From Alphaproteobacteria bacterium (GTDB taxonomy: Bacteria; Pseudomonadota; Alphaproteobacteria; Micavibrionales; Micavibrionaceae): a stretch of DNA of 6,332 nucleotides. Position 1 is the first letter of the stretch, and every line of letters begins with the position of its first letter. The stretch covers positions 1 to 6,332 of the forward strand of contig JAGRJZ010000151.1 in assembly GCA_020442505.1 (NCBI GenBank). The letters run 5' to 3'. The position numbers were made by a program, and so were the translations under genes. This document shows, one piece after another, positions 1 to 6,332 of this stretch. The notes under the pieces are model-generated. The model had not been told where the DNA came from and searched no databases. It saw only the letters and a list, made by a program, of their open reading frames with translations.

Positions 1-1082
1 CCCGAGGCGCCGAGCGGGTGGCCCAATGCGATCGCGCCGCCATTAACGTTTGTCTTTTCGGGGGCGAATCCGAGTTCACGAATGACGCAAAGCGCCTGCG
101 CGGCAAAAGCTTCGTTGGATTCAATCAGATCAAGATCGGAGACCGTCCACCCTGCTTTCCCCAAGGCCTTGCGAACGGCCGGGATGGGCCCGGTTCCCAT
201 GAGGGCGGGATCGACTCCGGCTGTCGCCCAGGATTTGATCGCGGCGAAGATAGGCAGATTCCGTTTTTTTGCATCGCTCGCACGCATCAAAAGAAGCGCC
301 GCGGCGCCATCGTTAATGCCGGAGGCGTTGCCGGCCGTTACGGTTCCATCCTTGGTAAAGGCTGGACGAAGTCTCGCGAGGCTCTCCGCCGTGACGCCCG
401 CGCGGGGGAATTCATCTTTCTCGACGAGAACATCCTCTTTCCGTCCCGGAACGGTCACGGGCAAAATTTCGTTCGTAAATTTTCCTGTCTTTGTCGCGGC
501 TTCGGTTCTTTGCTGCGATGTTGCTGCAAAAACATCCTGATCTTCGCGGGAAATGGAAAAGCGCTCTGCCAGATTTTCCGCTGTGATGCCCATATGGTAA
601 TCATGGAAGGCATCCCAAAGACCTTCGCTGATCATGGTGTCCGTCATGGCCAGATTTCCCATTTTTGTTCCGTCGCGCAAATGGGCGCAGTGGGGGGCCG
701 CACTCATGTTTTCCTGTCCGCCGGCGATCACGATCGTTGCATCGCCGAGCAGGATGTTTTGCATGCCGGCAACCACGGCGCGCAATCCCGCGCCGCAGAC
801 CTGATTGATCATCAGCGCCGTTTTTTCATGCGGAATACCGGCTGCGAGGGCCGCTTGACGCGCGGGGTTTTGGCCGGCGCCGGCGGTTAAGATCTGGCCC
901 ATGACAAGCTCGTCGACATCCGATGGGGTGAGACCTGATTCTGCAATAACGCCGCGTATGACATGTGAGCCCAGCGCGTGAGCCGGCAGGGACTTCAATC
1001 CCCCATTGAAAGCCCCAATCGGCGTTCGCTTCGCTGCGACGATGACAACGGGATCATTCGATGAGTAGTAAGAGTCCGTCAT
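1..1082 (-). CDS. phaA: Acetyl-CoA acetyltransferase (biosynthetic thiolase), 3' end cut by window
   Basis: The product is a thiolase that condenses two acetyl-CoA into acetoacetyl-CoA in the cytoplasm, the first step of polyhydroxybutyrate synthesis. The minus-strand frame is open from an ATG at 1082 to the window edge (360 codons). Visible family marks are the nucleophile loop NQVCGAG with Cys96, the substrate-loop motif DYHMG around His163, GTVTAGNASG near residue 246, NEAFAAQ from Asn323, and GGAIALGHPLGASG with catalytic His355. From memory it aligns well throughout with Zoogloea PhaA (about 392 aa). About 35 to 40 residues are therefore missing, including the second catalytic Cys. The loop reads CGAG where Zoogloea has CGSG. 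The start is preceded only by a weak GAGA-like ribosome site. It lies 49 bp downstream of the PHA synthase gene, in the same direction, so co-transcription is likely. A degradative thiolase is possible from sequence alone, but the context favours PhaA. Confidence 0.96.
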   Translation of the reverse strand, partial: MTDSYYSSNDPVVIVAAKRTPIGAFNGGLKSLPAHALGSHVIRGVIAESGLTPSDVDELVMGQILTAGAGQNPARQAALAAGIPHEKTALMINQVCGAGLRAVVAGMQNILLGDATIVIAGGQENMSAAPHCAHLRDGTKMGNLAMTDTMISEGLWDAFHDYHMGITAENLAERFSISREDQDVFAATSQQRTEAATKTGKFTNEILPVTVPGRKEDVLVEKDEFPRAGVTAESLARLRPAFTKDGTVTAGNASGINDGAAALLLMRASDAKKRNLPIFAAIKSWATAGVDPALMGTGPIPAVRKALGKAGWTVSDLDLIESNEAFAAQALCVIRELGFAPEKTNVNGGAIALGHPLGAS

Positions 1083-1131
1083 TTTTTTCTCGTTTTATTT
1101 TGCGTTGAAAGAAGGTTTCTTCATACAACCA

Positions 1132-2259
1132 TTAGGACAGGAGATTTTGTTTGTCCAGCCATTCAATCATCGGAGCGACGACTTTCTTTGCTGCACTGCG
1201 ACTAGTAATAAGACCGATATGACCGCAATCGGGCTTGAGGAATGTGCTGCCCGGAATAGCCTCGGCCAGGGCGCGGGCACTGAATTCCGGAACGACCCGA
1301 TCTCTCGAAGGAAGGACGTTCAAAACGGGAACAGAGATCTTTGAGGGATCAATCTGGGTCGTTCCGACATGCCATTGTCTTCGTCCCGGCTGGTTTTCTA
1401 AATACCAGCGACGGAGGCAATCTTCCACCAAAGAAGCCGGAAGGTCGGGGCCGTCGTTCAGCCAATCCTCGACGGCGACAAAACGACAGGCTTCGGGGCT
1501 TTTCTGGTCCATCGCGGCGAAGGTGGCAAACTTACGAGCAATGCGGTCTCCGTTCAATGCTGCAAAAAAAACCTGGATCTGGCGTGCAGAAAGTGGAGAG
1601 GGTTTTTCCCCCTCTTTTGTTTTTATTAGAAAAGACAGGGACGTTTTTGCCTGTGAGGAGAAGAGATCCTTACCGGATTTAAAATTCCAGGGCGTTGCAA
1701 GAAATATCAGCGTTTTAAAAAGAGAAGTTTCTTTGAGTGCCGCAGCTGTCAGAAACAACCCGCCCATGCAATAGCCCAGCGCGTTTAACGGGGCGCCGTG
1801 ATGCGCCGCTGCGATTGCTGCGGCGGGTAAAAGACGCCTTTCTATTAAAGATTGAAGAGTTTTTTGTTCTCGGTCCTGTGTCGGGTATCCCCAGTCGATC
1901 AGATAGCAATCATATCCCGCAGCCTTCAGAGCACGGATGAGAGAAATATCGGGCAGAAGGTCAAAAATTGTCGATTTGTTGATTAGAGACGGGATCAGCA
2001 ATAAAGCGCCCTTGCGATTCCGGCGGGTCGGGTAATGATAGAGTTCGACTTCTCCACGGCTCCACAAAAGCCGTCCTTTTTTACGCTTTGCCTGAAAGGG
2101 GTGGTTGTAATAGCATTGAATGCCCCGAACCATCGCAGTCGTGAGGTCAGGGGTTTCCTGGATTTCGAGGCTGCCTAACGCAAGATGAACCGGAAGGGGA
2201 CGCAGAGCTCTGCGCCATTGTGTGCGAGGGAGAGTGGATATTGTAGGATCACGCGTCAT
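1132..2259 (-). CDS. phaC: Short polyhydroxyalkanoate synthase (PhaC-like, class III size)
   Basis: This is an alpha/beta-hydrolase-fold protein of 375 aa that is expected to polymerise 3-hydroxyacyl-CoA into polyester on the granule surface. Family marks in order are a PhaC-type entry strand (VELYHYPTRRN, near 71-81), LLIPSLINKS (87-96), YLIDWGYP (119-126), the lipase-like box GYCMGG with nucleophile Cys164, ATPWNFKSG (188-196), EDWLNDGPDLP (264-274), the acid PSRDRVVP with Asp320, and CGHIGLI with His347. The Cys-Asp-His triad is therefore complete. The length and the GHIG motif resemble class III synthases (about 355 aa) rather than class I (about 590 aa). No PhaE partner gene is in the window. 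The ATG at 2259 follows a U-rich leader with no clear Shine-Dalgarno sequence. The next in-frame ATG (Met43) would remove part of the conserved N-terminal region. phaA follows 49 bp downstream, and phaR is divergent 134 bp upstream. Polymerase activity and subunit class are inferred. A PHA-related hydrolase is the main alternative. Confidence 0.88.
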   Translation of the reverse strand: MTRDPTISTLPRTQWRRALRPLPVHLALGSLEIQETPDLTTAMVRGIQCYYNHPFQAKRKKGRLLWSRGEVELYHYPTRRNRKGALLLIPSLINKSTIFDLLPDISLIRALKAAGYDCYLIDWGYPTQDREQKTLQSLIERRLLPAAAIAAAHHGAPLNALGYCMGGLFLTAAALKETSLFKTLIFLATPWNFKSGKDLFSSQAKTSLSFLIKTKEGEKPSPLSARQIQVFFAALNGDRIARKFATFAAMDQKSPEACRFVAVEDWLNDGPDLPASLVEDCLRRWYLENQPGRRQWHVGTTQIDPSKISVPVLNVLPSRDRVVPEFSARALAEAIPGSTFLKPDCGHIGLITSRSAAKKVVAPMIEWLDKQNLLS

Positions 2260-2265
2260 TGTTGC
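2258..2265. repeat. Half-copy of the phaR palindrome over the phaC start codon
   Basis: The plus strand reads ATTGTTGC here, the exact reverse complement of GCAACAAT at 2360-2367 within the phaR-leader palindrome. The copy covers the first two bases of the phaC start codon and the six bases before it. An eight-base match could be chance, but having one at each end of the same divergent control region suggests a paired site for one regulator. Confidence 0.35.
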
Positions 2266-2271
2266 GAGAAT

Positions 2272-2286
2272 AAAAAAAAAAATTTT
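2272..2286. other. A11T4 tract in the divergent intergenic region
   Basis: Eleven consecutive A residues are followed by four T, 13 bp from the phaC start codon. On the phaC strand this lies in the presumed mRNA leader as AAAA followed by U11. Such tracts are known to bend DNA, and U-rich leaders can help ribosome binding through protein S1. Which of these matters here is not shown by the sequence. Confidence 0.5.
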
Positions 2287-2304
2287 CTTTCCCTACAAAA
2301 ACTC

Positions 2305-2332
2305 TTTCCGCGATGCAAAAACTGTGTATAAT
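2305..2332 (+). promoter_or_regulatory. Probable sigma-70-type promoter for phaR
   Basis: A perfect TATAAT box at 2327-2332 is preceded, after 16 bp, by a poor -35 match (TTTCCG, 2305-2310). Transcription would start near 2339, about 55 nt before the phaR ATG. The -10 match is strong and sits in the only intergenic space upstream of phaR. The weak -35 suggests help from another factor or modest strength. Confidence 0.55.
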
Positions 2333-2333
2333 A
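2328..2333 (-). promoter_or_regulatory. Possible overlapping -10 box for phaC-phaA
   Basis: Read on the minus strand, the same site gives TATTAT, which could serve as a -10 for phaC about 70 nt upstream of its ATG. The sequence at the expected -35 position (about 2351-2356) is ATATAT, a poor match. It is listed because no better phaC promoter is visible in the gap. If real, the two genes would share one near-symmetric -10 element and compete for polymerase. Confidence 0.25.
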
Positions 2334-2353
2334 GGTTTCTCATTTCATAAATA

Positions 2354-2368
2354 TATTGTGCAACAATA
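2354..2368. promoter_or_regulatory. 15-nt palindrome in the phaR leader, candidate PhaR operator
   Basis: The sequence TATTGTGCAACAATA is a perfect inverted repeat with six-base arms (TATTGT and ACAATA) around a three-base centre, GCA. It lies about 15 nt past the predicted phaR transcription start and 25 nt before the phaR ATG. PhaR proteins of this family are known to bind TGC-containing sites upstream of phaR and phasin genes and to repress their own gene. The position therefore suits an autoregulatory operator. Binding is inferred. Confidence 0.5.
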
Positions 2369-2380
2369 CTAGGGCAAGAA

Positions 2381-2388
2381 AAGGCAGG
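2381..2388 (+). promoter_or_regulatory. Ribosome binding site deciding the phaR start
   Basis: The purine-rich AAGGCAGG ends 5 nt before the ATG at 2394. Its last G is also the first base of an alternative GTG start at 2388, so the site cannot serve that codon well. It therefore supports the ATG. Confidence 0.6.
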
Positions 2389-2393
2389 TGCAT

Positions 2394-2915
2394 ATGCCGA
2401 CAGCAGCAAAAAGGGCAGAAGGCCCGACCATCGTCAAAAAATACGCGAACCGCCGTCTTTATGACACGGGCCGCAGCAGCTACGTCACGCTCGACGATTT
2501 GTGTGAGATGGTCAAAGAAGGGCATGATTTTATCGTGCAGGACGCGAAGACCGGAGAAGACCTGACTCGTCAGGTTTTAACCCAGATCATCGTCGACAGG
2601 GAAGCAAAGGGGGAGAACATGCTGCCTGTTTCTTTTATGAAGCAGTTAATCGGTTTTTATGGAGATAATCTTCAGTCGCTGGTCCCGAACTACCTGGAAC
2701 AAGCGTTCGAAGCATTCTCGAAAAACCAGGAGCAATTCCGTTCCCAGATGAGCAAATCGATGGAGTCACTCGGCGGTGTCGGTCAAATGCCGGGTATGGG
2801 AATGATGAACCCAATGACGACCTTTGAGGAGATCAATCGCCAGAATATGGCCCTCTTCGAAAACCTCATGCGGACATGGTCGCCCTTTGGAGCGGACCGG
2901 GACGACCAGAAATAG
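2394..2915 (+). CDS. phaR: PHA synthesis repressor PhaR
   Basis: This is a cytoplasmic transcriptional regulator of PHA storage. In this family the protein binds DNA when polymer is absent and is released by binding to nascent PHA, which turns on phasin genes and its own gene. The 173-aa product starts with the typical DNA-binding domain (about residues 12-70), including the signature IVKKYANRRLYDT, then YVTLDDLCEMV and TRQVLTQII. A PHB-accumulation domain follows (about 74-113: PVSFMKQLIGFYGDNLQSLVPNYL). A Met/Gly-rich stretch at 127-141 precedes a short helical tail. The ATG at 2394 was chosen over an in-frame GTG at 2388 because AAGGCAGG (2381-2388) is well spaced for the ATG and too close to the GTG. 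It is divergent from phaC and shares its control region. It is unrelated to the Bacillus synthase subunit also called PhaR. Confidence 0.95.
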   Translation: MPTAAKRAEGPTIVKKYANRRLYDTGRSSYVTLDDLCEMVKEGHDFIVQDAKTGEDLTRQVLTQIIVDREAKGENMLPVSFMKQLIGFYGDNLQSLVPNYLEQAFEAFSKNQEQFRSQMSKSMESLGGVGQMPGMGMMNPMTTFEEINRQNMALFENLMRTWSPFGADRDDQK

Positions 2916-2974
2916 ACTATCCAAATAAACGGCGTATTGCTGAAACGTTGAAAATAATCTCTTGCTCTTCCCGG

Positions 2975-3015
2975 TGGCCGGACGCTATGAAAGGGGCCAT
3001 GTCTTTTCCTTTTTG
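2975..3015 (+). terminator. Possible weak terminator after phaR
   Basis: TGGCC (2975-2979) can pair with GGCCA (2995-2999) across a 15-nt loop, followed by the pyrimidine-rich run TGTCTTTTCCTTTTT. The stem is short and the loop is long, so termination would be partial at best. phaR and the following gene may still be partly co-transcribed. Confidence 0.25.
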
Positions 3016-3032
3016 AAGATGCGGGGGATTAT

Positions 3033-6000
3033 ATGAAGCGCTTTCTTTCTATAGCCGTTTTTGTTCTGTTGTTGCTGTCAGGTGCGGCGTTTCTTGCTCC
3101 CAATTTTGTCGATTGGAACAAGTACCGCCCGGCGGCGGTAGCACAGATTGAGGCGGCAACCGGTTATAAGGTCAAAATAGGTGGGGCTCTGGATATGGCT
3201 CTTTTGCCGTCTCCGCGCCTGCTGCTTGAAGAATTTTCCCTTGATTTGCCGAAGACTCAGGGTGAGCCGCTTTTGACACTCGACCGCGCCGAGGTCTCTG
3301 TTGCTCTGTTTCCCTTGTTGAAAAAGCAAATCGTCGTGAACAGCGTCGTGTTGGTTCATCCGCAATTGCGCTTGATACTTGATGAGAAAGGGCACCTCAC
3401 AGGATTACCTCCTGCTCTCGAAAGAGAAAATGGTGGCAAGCAAGGAGGCCCTGCTGAATCTATTCCCGAGAAGCAGGCCGTTGCCCTCAATGACATCCGG
3501 ATCAAGGACGGGTCTATTCATTTATTGAACCTTAAAAACGGGCGCACGGAGAAGATAGAGGATGTTGATCTGCGCTTAAATGCGCCCGATTTAAGGGGGC
3601 CCTACGATTTGACCGCTCGTCTTTCTTACCAAGAGCGAGTGCTTGCTCTCTCTACCAAAGTCGGACGATTTGAAAAAGGGGTCGATAATACATCTCTTCA
3701 GGCGGAATTGTCGTTTCCAGAGGATTCTGCTGCTGTTCTGTCTTATTCGGGTGTCCTGGCTCTTAAGGCTCCGTTCGGTTTGCAGGGGGAGCTTTCCCTG
3801 AACGTGTTGCGTCCCGCGAGCTTTTTGAACGAGGAACAGAAGTCTTCTTTCCCTTTCTTGAACGACCCCGTTTCGTTGAAGGGGCTTCTGACCTTTTCGG
3901 GGGAGGCCGCTGCCTTAAGAAATGCGACGTTTGACATCGGGGGGGTGAAGGCTTCCGGCGGGGTTGATATGACCGGTCTCGCAGAGGATAAGGCTTTGTC
4001 TGTTTCCGTGACTCTTGACGGCCAGACACCGCTGGAATTGGAGAGGATTCTACCCCTTGTTGGTCTACAAAATACCTCTTTGAGTGCTAAGGATGGTTCT
4101 GTCTCGGCAGATAGCGATTTCCTTCCCGAAACGTTAACCCTGCCTCGGGATTTGAATGCGCAGGTTCAGCTTTCATTCCCGGCTATCCGTTACCGAGGGG
4201 CTTCCCTTGAAAACATGGTTTTGAGTTTTGAGAAGAAGGAAAAGCGCTTTTCGGGAGATATTGTCGCCGGGCTTCCGGGGAAGCCGGAGGGGCTGCGTTT
4301 GAAGGGGGATTTGTCGTATGGCGCGTCCTCGTCTTCCGCAGGGAAGGGAGGGGTTACGTTTTCTGACCCGCGGATGACGTTTAATGCTTCTCTCGATACG
4401 CCGGATATTCTTGTTTTGCTGCGCCCCTTCTTGTCGCATAATGCGCAAGAAAAATTGGTGCCGGTTCTCTCTGATCCCCTGCGTTTTGAAGCCGTCGGCT
4501 CTTTGTCGCCGGGGCGGATCGGTGTTGAGAGCGGCGAGGTTCTTCTTGATGGTTCACGACTTTCTTTTAGCGGTTCTCTGGCTTCTCCGAAAGCGGGGGG
4601 GCGTTCTCTTCTGACGGTTCAACTTGAAAGCAAAGAGCTTGATATTGATCGTTGGCAAAAAAAGCTTCGGGGGAAGGAATTGCCCGCCGGGGTGACCCCT
4701 GTTTCTGACCCGGCGATCGGGACCTTCTCCGATACACTTGAGTCCATCTCTTTGCCTTTTGATCTGAACGCGACCGGCGTGCTTGATAATTTATCATGGA
4801 ACGGTTTTTTATTCGAAACGGCGCGTTTCAAAGGGACATTTTCTCAGAAAACACTTTCTATCGAGACGTTTGATCTAAAAACTTCCCAAAAAGACTTTGC
4901 CTTGTTGAGTGGAAAAATTATAGATCTTTCGAAACTTAACGGTGTGGATATATCCATTCGAGCGGGGAGTCCGGATTTAAACCGCGCCGTTTCCTTTTTG
5001 CCGGCGAAAGGAGAAGCTGAAACGTTTTCTCTGCCCGCCGCGATCGGTGGAGGAGAAGTCGTGGCGACGCTCCATGGCGACCTGGAGAGTCTGTCTTATA
5101 CGGCGAACGTAAAAGCTCTGAAGGGGACGGCCGAAGCCAAGGGAACCGTTCGAGACGTTTTGAACAAGCCGATTCCAGGGGAGCTGAGCTTGCGGGTGCG
5201 TCATCCGGATTATGTCGCGTTGGCACGTATGTTCGTCCCTTCTTTTTCGAGCGACGTGGCGATCCGAAAAGGCGTGGACGTTTTTTTCGATATGCGTCAA
5301 AAAGAAGGTGTTTACGATATTTCCGGTTTGCAAGCGACGATCGGCCCGCTTGATGCGAAAGGTCATATGAGCATCGATGCGCGCCGTGAGCGCCCCTTTG
5401 TTTCCGGTGATCTCGTTTTCGGGAATATTCCATTGGATAAAATGGTGGGGCATACGGCGCAGCAAAAAGGAACGCTTCGTGTTCGTAAAACCGGAACCGA
5501 AGGCGATCTTCGCTGGTCGCGGAATGCGATCGACGTGGCCTGGATGAACCGTTTTGACATGGATATGGCTTTGCGGGCCAGTTCTCTTTCCTACGCCAAT
5601 TGGGATCTTCAATCGGTCGAGATGAAGGCGGCTCTCCAAAGCGGGACTCTCGATATTGAAAAACTTACCGCGGCTCTTTATGGGGGGCAAGCCTTTTTGA
5701 GCGGAAAGATCAAAGCGCCGGCCAAGGATCGTCAACCGCTTGTTCTCACAGGAAAGGCCAAGCTAACCGATGTGTCTTTGGAATCTTTTGTGAAGGCCTT
5801 TAGCGGCGCGTCGTTGATCCGGGCGCGAGGGGCCATTTCGGTGGATGCCGGAATTGAATCGACGGGCCTTTCTCCGGCGGCGCTGGTGTTCGATCTGCAT
5901 GGGAAGGGCGTTGTAACGGGCAGGGATTTAACGCTTGAGGGGTTCGATTTGGCGCGTTTGTCTCGTGCGCTGGCCGCGCCGACTAGCAGTCTGACCGAAA

Positions 6001-6332
6001 ATTTTACGAAGATTTTGGATGCCAGCATGGCCGGCGGGGCGACCCGTTTTGACACGCTCGACTCTGCCTTCACGATCACGGAAGGTGTTGTGAGATTCGA
6101 TAAACTGTTGCTTGACGGTCCCGATGCGGCGGTTACGGGTGATGGAAATGTAAACTTGCCTCTTTGGACCATTGATTTAAAAACCGTTGTGAACCTTAGG
6201 GAGCCGGCAGATGCGCCGTCTTTGGAGACGGTTTTCCGGGGGCCTCTCGATAATCCGGGGAAAACCTTCGCGCAAAACGCTCTCAACCAGTATTTTAACA
6301 AGCAGCTCGAGGGGCTCGTTGTGAACCCGCTT
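3033..6332 (+). CDS. AsmA-family inner-membrane/periplasmic protein, 3' end cut by window
   Basis: The frame is open for 1100 codons from an ATG at 3033 to the window end. The start has a good ribosome site, GGGGGA at 3023-3028. Residues 4-22 form a hydrophobic signal anchor after Lys-Arg, so the rest should lie in the periplasm. The AsmA N-terminal signature follows: FVDWNKYRP (25-33), TGYKVKIGG (43-51) and LLPSPRL (57-63). The long middle is made of alternating short beta-type segments of the AsmA/TamB kind. An AsmA C-terminal-like domain begins near 870 (LDIEKLTAALYGG), and the visible end (YFNKQLEGLVVNPL) resembles the usual tail, so only a short part may be missing. AsmA-like proteins are linked to outer-membrane biogenesis and probably carry phospholipids between membranes. 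The substrate here is unknown. The gene lies 117 bp after phaR in the same direction. T-ending codons such as TCT, CTT and GTT are more frequent than in phaA. Confidence 0.9.
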   Translation, partial: MKRFLSIAVFVLLLLSGAAFLAPNFVDWNKYRPAAVAQIEAATGYKVKIGGALDMALLPSPRLLLEEFSLDLPKTQGEPLLTLDRAEVSVALFPLLKKQIVVNSVVLVHPQLRLILDEKGHLTGLPPALERENGGKQGGPAESIPEKQAVALNDIRIKDGSIHLLNLKNGRTEKIEDVDLRLNAPDLRGPYDLTARLSYQERVLALSTKVGRFEKGVDNTSLQAELSFPEDSAAVLSYSGVLALKAPFGLQGELSLNVLRPASFLNEEQKSSFPFLNDPVSLKGLLTFSGEAAALRNATFDIGGVKASGGVDMTGLAEDKALSVSVTLDGQTPLELERILPLVGLQNTSLSAKDGSVSADSDFLPETLTLPRDLNAQVQLSFPAIRYRGASLENMVLSFEKKEKRFSGDIVAGLPGKPEGLRLKGDLSYGASSSSAGKGGVTFSDPRMTFNASLDTPDILVLLRPFLSHNAQEKLVPVLSDPLRFEAVGSLSPGRIGVESGEVLLDGSRLSFSGSLASPKAGGRSLLTVQLESKELDIDRWQKKLRGKELPAGVTPVSDPAIGTFSDTLESISLPFDLNATGVLDNLSWNGFLFETARFKGTFSQKTLSIETFDLKTSQKDFALLSGKIIDLSKLNGVDISIRAGSPDLNRAVSFLPAKGEAETFSLPAAIGGGEVVATLHGDLESLSYTANVKALKGTAEAKGTVRDVLNKPIPGELSLRVRHPDYVALARMFVPSFSSDVAIRKGVDVFFDMRQKEGVYDISGLQATIGPLDAKGHMSIDARRERPFVSGDLVFGNIPLDKMVGHTAQQKGTLRVRKTGTEGDLRWSRNAIDVAWMNRFDMDMALRASSLSYANWDLQSVEMKAALQSGTLDIEKLTAALYGGQAFLSGKIKAPAKDRQPLVLTGKAKLTDVSLESFVKAFSGASLIRARGAISVDAGIESTGLSPAALVFDLHGKGVVTGRDLTLEGFDLARLSRALAAPTSSLTENFTKILDASMAGGATRFDTLDSAFTITEGVVRFDKLLLDGPDAAVTGDGNVNLPLWTIDLKTVVNLREPADAPSLETVFRGPLDNPGKTFAQNALNQYFNKQLEGLVVNPL

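Noticed and set aside
18..890. Long plus-strand open frame (290 codons) and a shorter one at 82-540
   Set aside because: They lie antisense to phaA, whose minus-strand frame carries all expected thiolase motifs. The plus-strand translations look like no known protein and are Cys-, Arg- and Gly-rich, as antisense shadows often are.
1105..1125. Possible hairpin in the phaC-phaA gap (GAAGAAACCTTCTTTC on the minus strand)
   Set aside because: Only three or four base pairs form and no U-run follows, so it is not a credible terminator.
1235..1774. Plus-strand open frame of 179 codons
   Set aside because: It is antisense to phaC, whose catalytic triad and PhaC motifs are intact across the same span.
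2937..2960. TTGCTG and TAATCT as a promoter for the AsmA-family gene
   Set aside because: The spacing of 12 bp is too short for a sigma-70 promoter. Other pairings in the gap, such as TTGCTC with TATGAA at 2962-2991, match only weakly.
3019..3036. Five-codon frame (ATG CGG GGG ATT ATA TGA) whose stop overlaps the AsmA-family start
   Set aside because: It has no ribosome site of its own and is very short. The overlap probably arises by chance from the ATATGA sequence.
4977..6301. Minus-strand open frames of 252 and 189 codons
   Set aside because: They are antisense to the AsmA-family gene, which is continuously open for 1100 codons with family motifs at both ends. The antisense products are basic and low in recognisable structure.

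Overview
The window carries four genes and looks like part of an alphaproteobacterial chromosome. It holds a polyhydroxyalkanoate (PHA) storage locus next to a large envelope protein gene. The alphaproteobacterial assignment is an inference. It rests on a PhaR-type PHA regulator sitting beside phaA and phaC, and on a long AsmA-family protein of the kind common in that class. Base composition is moderate and fairly even, and I see no mobile element, tRNA, rRNA or CRISPR array.

Left part, minus strand: a short PHA-synthase-like gene (phaC, 375 aa) is followed 49 bp downstream by an acetyl-CoA acetyltransferase gene (phaA). The window start cuts off the last part of phaA. No terminator is visible between them, so they probably form a phaC-phaA operon. 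phaA condenses two acetyl-CoA to acetoacetyl-CoA. A reductase (phaB, not in the window) would make 3-hydroxybutyryl-CoA, and PhaC would polymerise it.

Middle: a 134-bp AT-rich divergent control region separates phaC from phaR (plus strand, 173 aa), the PHA-responsive transcriptional regulator. It contains a consensus TATAAT box firing towards phaR, a 15-nt palindrome in the phaR leader, a second copy of half of that palindrome over the phaC start codon, and an A11T4 tract. This layout fits PhaR controlling itself and the synthase operon.

Right part, plus strand: after a 117-bp gap comes an AsmA-family gene that runs to the window end (1100 codons visible, 3' end missing). It encodes an inner-membrane-anchored periplasmic protein. 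Nothing in the sequence ties it to PHA metabolism beyond its position.

I found no clearly new biological system. The points most worth a second look are the candidate PhaR operator with its half-copy at phaC, and the class III-sized PhaC with no partner subunit gene in view.
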